From: Pseudomonadota bacterium
GTDB taxonomy: Bacteria; Pseudomonadota; Alphaproteobacteria; UBA2966; CAIVPW01
Direction of reading: 5' to 3'
Assembly: GCA_027625125.1 (NCBI GenBank)
Contig: JAQBXG010000108.1
Location: 1-5,932 of the forward strand
DNA length: 5,932 bases
Numbering within the stretch: position 1 is the stretch's first letter; each line of letters opens with the position of its first letter. Below the pieces are notes generated by a model. It was given only the letters and a program-made list of their open reading frames with translations. It did no database searches and had not been told where the DNA came from. Below, piece by piece: positions 1 through 5,932 of the stretch. The translations under genes and the position numbers were made by a program.

Positions 1-1
1 T

Positions 2-337
2 TGTGCGGCCTTCCAGCAGGCGGTGCGCGATGTGTTGTCGGCCAAGACCCGGCGCGCGATGGTGCAGTTTGCCGCAGACCATCCGGGGCTTGATGCACCG
101 GTGATCGCGGTGGCGGGCGGGGTCGCGGCAAACCGCAGCCTGCGGGACGGGCTCGCGCAAGCGGCGGCGGCCGAGGGCTTCATTCTGGCAGCACCTCCCC
201 TGGCGCTGTGCACCGACAACGCGGCGATGATCGCCTGGGCCGGGGCCGAACGGCTGGCGGCCGGCCTGACCGACGATCTGGATACGCCGGGCCGCGCCCG
301 CTGGCCGCTGGACCCGTCGCGGGAGGCGCACCGGTGA
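2..337 (+). CDS. tsaD: TsaD, tRNA N6-threonylcarbamoyladenosine transferase subunit (3' part only)
   Basis: This is the last 111 residues of a protein whose start lies before the window; the family is usually about 340-350 residues. TsaD is the catalytic ASKHA-fold subunit that, with TsaB and TsaE, transfers the threonylcarbamoyl group onto A37 of ANN-decoding tRNAs in the cytoplasm. The visible part has the diagnostic C-terminal features: an AFQ segment at the edge, then VAGGVAANRSLR (encoded at about 107-145), then a PP-LCTDNAAMIAWAG block (about 194-244) containing the Asp-Asn pair of the metal/nucleotide site, and a terminal RWPLD. The stop TGA overlaps the GTG start of gpsA by four bases (GTGA), which suggests translational coupling. 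Frame and family are clear. Nothing can be said about the N-terminal metal ligands, which are outside the window. Confidence 0.95.
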   Translation, partial: CAAFQQAVRDVLSAKTRRAMVQFAADHPGLDAPVIAVAGGVAANRSLRDGLAQAAAAEGFILAAPPLALCTDNAAMIAWAGAERLAAGLTDDLDTPGRARWPLDPSREAHR

Positions 338-1329
338 ACGCGATCCGCCGCATCGGCATCGTCGGGGCGGGCGCCTGGGGCACGACTCTGGGTCTGGTCG
401 CGGGCCGGGCCGGATCGTCGGCGACCGTCTGGGCGTTCGAGCCGGACGTGGCCGAGGCAATCAACACCCGCCACGAAAACCCGTACCTGCACGGGGTCGA
501 ATTGGACCCGGCGTTGCGCGCCACCCACCGTCTCGGCGATCTGGCCGATGCGGATGCGTTGTTGCTGGTGACGCCGGCGCAGCATCTGCGCGGCATCTGC
601 ACGGAATTGTCGCGAATGGCCCCCGACGGCATTCCGGCAGTGATCTGCGCCAAGGGCATCGAGATCGCGACCGGCAAACTGTTGAGCGACGTGGTGGCGG
701 AAACGATGCCCAGGTCGCCGGTCGCGGTGTTGTCGGGACCGACGTTTGCCGCCGAAGTCGCGCGCGGCCAGCCCGCCGCGGTGACGCTGGCGTGCGCCGA
801 CGACGGCCTTGCCGGGGCGCTGATCGCCGCGCTGGGAGCGCCCGCGTTCCGTCCCTATCGGTCCACCGACCAGACCGGGGCGCAAGTGGGCGGCGCGGTC
901 AAGAACGTGCTGGCGATCGCCAGCGGCATCGTCACCGGCCGGGCGCTGGGGGATAGCGCCCGCGCCGCCCTGATCACCCGCGGCATGGCGGAAATGTTGC
1001 GGCTGGGCGAGGCGCTGGGCGGCGAACGGGAGACGCTGATGGGGCTGTCGGGGCTGGGGGATCTGGTGCTGACCTGTACCTCGGCGACCTCGCGCAACAT
1101 GCGACTGGGGATCGCCCTGGGAGAGGAACGCCCGCCCGCCGCCACCGCCCATGCCGCGGTGGCGGAGGGCGTGGCGACCGCCGCCGCAGTGTCGGTGCTG
1201 GCCGCGCGGCTGGACGTGGACATGCCGATCTGCGCCGCCGTCGATGCGGTCGTGAACCACGGCGCGGCCATCGACGGGACAATCCGCGCGCTGATGGACC
1301 GGCCGTTTCGGGCCGAGACCGACGCGTGA
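334..1329 (+). CDS. gpsA: Glycerol-3-phosphate dehydrogenase [NAD(P)+], GpsA
   Basis: A cytoplasmic enzyme that reduces dihydroxyacetone phosphate to sn-glycerol-3-phosphate, the backbone for phospholipid synthesis. The product is 331 residues, near the usual 330-340. An N-terminal Rossmann fold is shown by GIVGAGAWGTT (G11, G13, G16 form the dinucleotide loop). It is followed by AKGIE (K107), SGPTFAAEVA (134-143), and the catalytic lysine K190 in GGAVKNVLAIASG. The C-terminal substrate domain has ALITRG (212-217), GLSGLGDL (237-244), TSRN (252-255) and VAEGV (277-280). I chose the GTG at 334 because GGGAGG at 321-326 sits seven bases upstream and because the protein then begins just before the Rossmann strand. 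The reading frame stays open upstream to 208, but that part lies inside tsaD and resembles nothing. The start overlaps the tsaD stop. All catalytic motifs are intact. Confidence 0.97.
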   Translation: MNAIRRIGIVGAGAWGTTLGLVAGRAGSSATVWAFEPDVAEAINTRHENPYLHGVELDPALRATHRLGDLADADALLLVTPAQHLRGICTELSRMAPDGIPAVICAKGIEIATGKLLSDVVAETMPRSPVAVLSGPTFAAEVARGQPAAVTLACADDGLAGALIAALGAPAFRPYRSTDQTGAQVGGAVKNVLAIASGIVTGRALGDSARAALITRGMAEMLRLGEALGGERETLMGLSGLGDLVLTCTSATSRNMRLGIALGEERPPAATAHAAVAEGVATAAAVSVLAARLDVDMPICAAVDAVVNHGAAIDGTIRALMDRPFRAETDA

Positions 1330-1332
1330 CGG

Positions 1333-1361
1333 TTGGCCGCTCCGGGCCTGTGTTCTAGATT
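1333..1361 (+). promoter_or_regulatory. Possible sigma-70 promoter before the YciI gene
   Basis: The 53-base gap after gpsA holds TTGGCC (1333-1338) and TAGATT (1356-1361) separated by 17 bases, each matching the -35 and -10 consensus at four of six positions. A transcript would begin near 1368, leaving a leader of only about 15 bases before the ATG at 1383. The AT-rich patch TGTTCTAGATT stands out from the GC-rich surroundings. This is inference from pattern alone: read-through from gpsA is equally possible, and the very short leader counts against the site. Confidence 0.3.
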
Positions 1362-1382
1362 CACCCGATCAAGGAAACGCCC

Positions 1383-1688
1383 ATGCCGCTGTTCGCCATC
1401 GTCGCCATCGACCGCCCGGGCCGTCTGGATCGCCGTCGCGCAACCCGCGACAAGCATCTGGCGCACTTGAAGACGCTCGGCGACCGTCTCCGCATCGCCG
1501 GGCCGTTCACCGCTGAGGACGGCACGCCGTGCGGCAGCATGCTGGTGATCGAGGCCGACGATCTGGACGCCGCCGAGGCGCTGGCCGCCGCCGACCCCTA
1601 TTTCGCGGCGGGGGTGTTCGAAAGCGTCACCGTCCGCCCGTGGAAGAACGTCGTCGGAAGCGGCATCGCGGCGTTGCAACTGCCATGA
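1383..1688 (+). CDS. YciI-family protein
   Basis: A 101-residue single-domain protein of the YCII family, which has a ferredoxin-like fold with a conserved His/Asp site. The biological reaction of most members is unknown. The whole sequence follows the family pattern: an N-terminal FAIVAID strand, a helix with R22 and H25 (RDKHLAHL), AGP at 39-41, a G51-S52 turn leading into the LVIEADD strand, the EALAAADPYFAAGVFESV block (65-82) with D71, and a final VRPW. H25 and D71 are the likely active-site pair. It resembles E. coli YciI over its full length, including the DPY-AAGV-E-V-V-P segment. AAGGAAA at 1371-1377 is a good ribosome binding site for the ATG. The stop overlaps the next gene's start in ATGA (1685-1688). 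The neighbours do not reveal a substrate. Confidence 0.9.
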   Translation: MPLFAIVAIDRPGRLDRRRATRDKHLAHLKTLGDRLRIAGPFTAEDGTPCGSMLVIEADDLDAAEALAAADPYFAAGVFESVTVRPWKNVVGSGIAALQLP

Positions 1689-2113
1689 ATACATGGCTGG
1701 TGAAATCCGAACCGGGCACCTGGTCGTGGGACGACCAGGTGGCCAAGGGCGTCGAGCCGTGGGACGGCGTTCGCAGCAACGCCGGCGCGATGCATATGAA
1801 GAACATGAAGAAAGGCGATCTCGCGTTCTTCTATCATTCCGGCAAGGAGCGGCGGATCGTCGGCATCGTCCGGGTCGTCAAGGAATACTATCCCGACCCG
1901 AGCGATGAGACCGGCCGCTTTGGCATGGTCGACATCGAGACCGTGGGGCCGGTGCCGAAACCGATCAACCTTGCGGACGTCAAAACCGACCCGCGATTCG
2001 CTTCGCTGGCGCTGGTGCGCGAGGGGCGGCTGTCGGTGCAGCCGGTGGATGCAAAGGCGTGGAAGGCGTTGTGCGCGATGGGCGGCGTCAAGGCGGGAGG
2101 CGTGAAGTCGTAG
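1685..2113 (+). CDS. EVE domain-containing protein (THYN1-like)
   Basis: A 142-residue protein that is essentially one EVE domain, a PUA-like fold thought to bind modified or flipped bases in nucleic acid; eukaryotic THYN1 is the best-known relative. Signature segments are WLVKSEP (4-10), WDGVRSNAG (26-34), MKKGDLAFFYHS (41-52), IVGIVRVV (58-65) and LVREGRLSVQPV (110-121), in the expected order and at the usual length. The ATG at 1685 overlaps the YciI stop. No clear Shine-Dalgarno precedes it (ATCGCGGCGTTGCAACTGCC), which fits translation by re-initiation. Some EVE proteins accompany modification-dependent restriction, but no nuclease or methylase is present here. The tsaD-gpsA-YciI setting points instead to a housekeeping role, perhaps in recognising a modified RNA or DNA base; that last step is inference. 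Confidence 0.93.
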   Translation: MNTWLVKSEPGTWSWDDQVAKGVEPWDGVRSNAGAMHMKNMKKGDLAFFYHSGKERRIVGIVRVVKEYYPDPSDETGRFGMVDIETVGPVPKPINLADVKTDPRFASLALVREGRLSVQPVDAKAWKALCAMGGVKAGGVKS

Positions 2114-2121
2114 CCCACCCG

Positions 2122-2469
2122 ATGTTGCCGCCGCCCGGCACGGTTCTGTGCCGACTTGCGGAACTCGACGATCCGGCCGGCCGCGAGTTTTCGTTCGGCC
2201 GCGGCCCCGATGCGCTGTTGATGTTCGTCGTGCGCAAGGGCGGCGCGGTTTTCGGATACGTCAATGCCTGTCCGCATACCGGCGGGCCGCTGAATTGGAT
2301 GGGCGACCGGTTCCTGGCCCCCGGCGGCGGCGAAATCCAGTGCGCCACCCACGGGGCGCGTTTTCGCATCGAGGATGGCGCATGCCTGTCGGGGCCGTGT
2401 GACGGCAGGGCGCTGTCGCCGGTCGCGGTGCGGGTCGACGACGGCAACATCGTCGTGGCCGAACGCTAG
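2122..2469 (+). CDS. Small Rieske [2Fe-2S] protein
   Basis: A 115-residue soluble protein with a single Rieske domain. Ligands for the [2Fe-2S] cluster are C50-P-H52 and C74-A-T-H77, in NACPHTGGPLNW and IQCATHGARFRIEDG, followed by the family's G-C-SGPCDGRAL segment (86-98). The spacer between H52 and C74 is 21 residues, a little longer than the 15-17 typical of classical Rieske proteins. No signal peptide, membrane segment or catalytic domain is present, so it is probably an electron-transfer ferredoxin-like protein or a subunit; no reductase or oxygenase partner is visible. The ATG lies eight bases after the EVE stop. The nearest purine-rich site, GGGAGG (2095-2100), is 21 bases upstream, so initiation probably depends on coupling. 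GTG codons at 2059 and 2071 are alternative starts but would add a non-conserved extension. Confidence 0.88.
   Translation: MLPPPGTVLCRLAELDDPAGREFSFGRGPDALLMFVVRKGGAVFGYVNACPHTGGPLNWMGDRFLAPGGGEIQCATHGARFRIEDGACLSGPCDGRALSPVAVRVDDGNIVVAER
2466..2469. other. Shared CTAG: overlapping stop codons of convergent genes
   Basis: The palindrome CTAG supplies TAG to the Rieske gene on the + strand (2467-2469) and TAG to the creatininase-family gene on the - strand (complement of 2466-2468). The two genes therefore overlap tail to tail by four bases. No non-coding space exists here for a conventional bidirectional terminator, so transcripts from either side must end inside, or run antisense through, the opposing gene. 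Confidence 0.95.
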
Positions 2470-3191
2470 GACGCGGCGAAGGCCTCGTAGTCTTTCGCCA
2501 GATCGGCGACCACCGCATCCAGAAACCGTTTGCCGTGTTCCGGACGCGACAGCCCCGGGTGCGATCCCATGCGGCCGTCGGGAAACCGGCGGCGGAACGC
2601 CGCGCCGTCGCCGAAGAACATCGCGGCCGGCGGCGCCGGTTCCATATCGACGCGCTTGATGTAATCGGGAAAGACATGTTGGGTCAGCGACACTTCGGAT
2701 GCGGTCGCATGGATACCCTCATGCTCGCCGTACAGTTCGCGCGCCAACGCGACGACCGGCGGACGCAGCCACCAGTTCCGCAGTTCGCACAACAGGCCGC
2801 GGTCGCCGGACTCGCCGTAGACCTCGGCGATCGCGCTTTGCACGACCGGGATGTTGCCGCCGTGGCCGTTGACGAAATAGAAGCGCCGGAAGCCGTGCTG
2901 CGCCAGCGATGTGATGCAATCGCGGAACACGGAGAGCAACGTCGACGGCCGGAGCGTCATCGTGCCGGGAAAGCCCATGTGATGCTGCGCCATGCCGACC
3001 GGCAGCACCGGCGCGACCAACCCTCCGGTCGCGTCGCCGATGCCGCGCGCGATTGCATCGGCGCAGATCGCGTCGGTGCCGATCAGTCCATTCGGGCCAT
3101 GTTGTTCGGTCGAGCCGATCGGCAGCACGATGCCGGTGCTGTGACCAAGATACGATTCGACCTCGGCCCATGTGCAGGTGGCGAGTTGCAT
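2466..3191 (-). CDS. Creatininase-family metallohydrolase, substrate unknown
   Basis: A 241-residue protein of the creatininase superfamily of cytoplasmic metal-dependent amidohydrolases, which includes creatininase, the formamide hydrolase ArfB and mycofactocin peptidase MftE. Metal-site segments are LPIGSTEQHGP (23-33, with E29 and H31), GTDAICAD (38-45, D40), FVNGHGGN (106-113, H110) and EGIHATASEVS (158-168, with E166 the probable last acidic ligand). True creatininases, from memory, carry NGHYEN, whose Glu binds metal; here it is NGHGGN, as in most of the wider family, so creatinine is an unlikely substrate. The ATG at 3191 is the only normal start in the frame, but its upstream bases show no clear Shine-Dalgarno. 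It converges on the Rieske gene, sharing four bases at the stop codons, and is divergent from acs. I cannot assign a substrate. Confidence 0.9.
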   Translation of the reverse strand: MQLATCTWAEVESYLGHSTGIVLPIGSTEQHGPNGLIGTDAICADAIARGIGDATGGLVAPVLPVGMAQHHMGFPGTMTLRPSTLLSVFRDCITSLAQHGFRRFYFVNGHGGNIPVVQSAIAEVYGESGDRGLLCELRNWWLRPPVVALARELYGEHEGIHATASEVSLTQHVFPDYIKRVDMEPAPPAAMFFGDGAAFRRRFPDGRMGSHPGLSRPEHGKRFLDAVVADLAKDYEAFAAS

Positions 3192-3247
3192 CGCCGCAGA
3201 GTGGTGGCAGGCGATGCGGTTGTCCAGCGGCGTAAAACCGCCCGCGC

Positions 3248-3276
3248 TTGAAGGCGCGCGGCGGGCATTTCATACT
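3248..3276 (+). promoter_or_regulatory. Candidate sigma-70 promoter of acs
   Basis: In the 114-base divergent gap, TTGAAG (3248-3253) and CATACT (3271-3276) are separated by exactly 17 bases, each matching consensus at four of six positions. A start near 3283 would give a leader of about 23 bases before the acs ATG. A short inverted repeat, CCGCGC (3242-3247) and GCGCGG (3256-3261), flanks the -35 element and might bind a regulator, although such GC repeats are common in this composition. I saw no comparable promoter on the - strand for the creatininase-family gene. Confidence 0.45.
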
Positions 3277-3294
3277 CGGGCCGCGAGCGGCAAC

Positions 3295-3300
3295 GGGAGG
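3295..3300 (+). promoter_or_regulatory. Ribosome binding site that fixes the acs start
   Basis: GGGAGG ends five bases before the ATG at 3306. A GTG at 3300-3302 in the same frame overlaps this site and therefore cannot be the start used, so the protein begins MSDEARF rather than two codons earlier. Confidence 0.8.
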
Positions 3301-3305
3301 TGGAC

Positions 3306-5249
<1,944 letters not shown>

Positions 5250-5250
5250 T

Positions 5251-5263
5251 GCCGCATCGCGGC
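5251..5263 (+). other. Small hairpin just after the acs stop
   Basis: GCCGC (5251-5255) and GCGGC (5259-5263) can pair around a three-base loop, starting two bases after the acs stop codon. The stem is only five pairs and is followed by TTGCGAAC rather than a run of T, so it does not qualify as an intrinsic terminator. As RNA, the next 14 bases could form a second hairpin. The pair might slow 3' decay or help termination, but this is speculation. Confidence 0.25.
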
Positions 5264-5266
5264 TTG

Positions 5267-5280
5267 CGAACGTACGTTCG
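5267..5280. promoter_or_regulatory. Perfect 14-bp palindrome, candidate TetR operator
   Basis: CGAACGTACGTTCG is its own reverse complement over 14 bases, centred between 5273 and 5274. It lies 72 bases before the TetR-family start codon and three bases before a plausible -35 element. TetR-type repressors commonly bind palindromes of this size beside their own promoter, and the AACG/CGTT half-sites look typical. The assignment to this regulator is inference from position and symmetry. No second copy was noticed in the window, so acs is not obviously a target, although the site is also only 17 bases after the acs stop. Confidence 0.55.
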
Positions 5281-5283
5281 TGA

Positions 5284-5312
5284 TTGAACCAGCCCGACCC
5301 GGTCCCTACATT
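5284..5312 (+). promoter_or_regulatory. Candidate sigma-70 promoter of the TetR-family gene
   Basis: TTGAAC (5284-5289) and TACATT (5307-5312) are 17 bases apart and each matches consensus at four of six positions. Transcription would begin near 5319, leaving a leader of about 34 bases that contains the GGGAGG ribosome binding site. The palindrome at 5267-5280 abuts the -35 element, where a bound dimer could block RNA polymerase. Confidence 0.5.
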
Positions 5313-5352
5313 TGAAGGACGGCCAGTTGCACAGGCAAACCGGGAGGCCGGA

Positions 5353-5932
5353 ATGGGGAAAGGCGCCGATACTCGCGAGGTGATTCTCGCCCGTGCGGTC
5401 GCGCTGGCGAGCACGTCGGGGTTGTCGGGCATCACGATCGGCGGCCTTGCCAAGGACCTGGGGCTTTCCAAGAGCTGGCTGATCGCCCATTTCGGCACCA
5501 AGGAATCTCTGGATCTGGCCGTTCTGCAGGCGGCGGCGAAGCTGTTCGGCGAAACCGTCATCGTTCCCGCCTTTGACTCCGCGCCGGGCGAGGCCAGGCT
5601 GCGGGTGTTGTTCGACAACTGGTTCCGGTATGTGACGCGCAAGGAATTGCCCGGTGGCGACCTCTTCTTTGCCGCCATCGGCGAGTTCGACGACCGCCCC
5701 GGCATCTGTCGGTACTATGTCGCGCGCGTGCAGCGCGACTGGATGCAGACGCTGGAAAACGCGACCCGCGAGGCCATGCAGCTGGGGCAGTTCCGGCCCG
5801 AGCTGGATACCGGACAGATTTCCTTCACGATCCTGTCGATCCTGAACGGCTACCACATCCTGAGCCGGTTGCTGAACGTGGCCAACGCCGAGACGCGCGC
5901 CCGCGCCGCCTTCGAATCGTTGATGGCGCGCG
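5353..5932 (+). CDS. TetR/AcrR-family transcriptional regulator (3' end beyond window)
   Basis: An open frame of 193 codons runs from ATG 5353 to the window edge without a stop. GGGAGG (5342-5347) is five bases upstream. The N-terminal DNA-binding domain is clear: a first helix at about 8-22, then ITIGGLAKDLGLSKSWLIAHFGTKESL (27-53), with the turn at LGLSKS and the recognition helix SKSWLIAHF. The C-terminal ligand domain contains LPGGDLFFAAIGEFDDRPG (99-117), close to a common bacterial TetR subgroup with EFDDRPG. From memory that subgroup often has GGC where this protein has GGD (D103). The sequence ends at a RAAFESLMAR segment, normally near the C-terminus, so probably only a few to about twenty residues are missing. 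Ligand and targets are unknown; autoregulation through 5267-5280 is likely, and a target operon may follow beyond the window. Confidence 0.92.
   Translation, partial: MGKGADTREVILARAVALASTSGLSGITIGGLAKDLGLSKSWLIAHFGTKESLDLAVLQAAAKLFGETVIVPAFDSAPGEARLRVLFDNWFRYVTRKELPGGDLFFAAIGEFDDRPGICRYYVARVQRDWMQTLENATREAMQLGQFRPELDTGQISFTILSILNGYHILSRLLNVANAETRARAAFESLMAR

Noticed and set aside
855..1694. Long - strand reading frame (279 codons) opposite gpsA and the YciI gene
   Set aside because: It covers two + strand genes with complete family motifs. Its product is low-complexity Ala/Arg/Ser-rich and resembles no family, as expected for an antisense shadow in GC-rich DNA.
1685..2113. EVE domain as part of a restriction or defence system
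   Set aside because: No nuclease, helicase, methylase or mobile-element marker is nearby, and the flanking genes are housekeeping functions.
2175..2206. GC palindromes GGCCGGCC and GGCCGCGGCC inside the Rieske gene
   Set aside because: Short GC-only palindromes within coding sequence are frequent by chance at this composition.
2436..2455. Six-base inverted repeat as a terminator for the Rieske gene
   Set aside because: It lies inside coding sequence for DDGNIVV, has a short stem and is not followed by a T run. GAC/GTC repeats in GC-rich codons explain it.
2535..3251. + strand frame of 238 codons opposite the creatininase-family gene
   Set aside because: The - strand product has the full set of metal-binding segments; the + strand product is Arg/Ala-rich with no recognisable domain.
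3300..3305. GTG at 3300 as the acs start
   Set aside because: It overlaps the GGGAGG ribosome binding site itself; the ATG at 3306 has proper spacing.

Overview
This window looks like an ordinary chromosomal segment from a GC-rich (roughly two-thirds G+C) alphaproteobacterium. The lineage is inferred from base composition, from the gene order tsaD-gpsA-YciI-EVE, which I recall as common in that class, and from the style of the proteins. No mobile element, CRISPR array, RNA gene or tandem repeat is visible. Coding density is very high, and no stretch longer than about 115 bases lacks a gene.

Layout. Positions 1-2469 on the + strand hold a tightly packed run of five genes. They are the 3' end of tsaD (tRNA t6A synthesis), gpsA (glycerol-3-phosphate dehydrogenase), a YciI-family protein, an EVE-domain protein and a small Rieske [2Fe-2S] protein. 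Start and stop codons overlap at tsaD/gpsA (GTGA) and YciI/EVE (ATGA), and EVE and Rieske are 8 bases apart, so the run probably behaves as one operon. A possible weak internal promoter lies before the YciI gene. Positions 2466-3191 on the - strand hold a creatininase-family metallohydrolase that converges on the Rieske gene, the two stop codons sharing one CTAG. A divergent gap of 114 bases then leads to acs (acetyl-CoA synthetase, 3306-5249, +). After a 103-base gap comes a TetR-type regulator (5353 to the window edge, +) that runs off the end and is almost complete.

How the genes fit together. Most are independent housekeeping functions: tRNA modification, phospholipid precursor supply and acetate activation. 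No shared pathway links all of them. The regulatory feature best supported by sequence is a perfect 14-bp palindrome at 5267-5280, just upstream of a plausible sigma-70 promoter for the TetR gene. It is a candidate autoregulatory operator. I found no convincing sign of a new multi-gene system. The least explained items are the substrate of the creatininase-like enzyme, the partner of the Rieske protein, and the ligand and targets of the TetR regulator.
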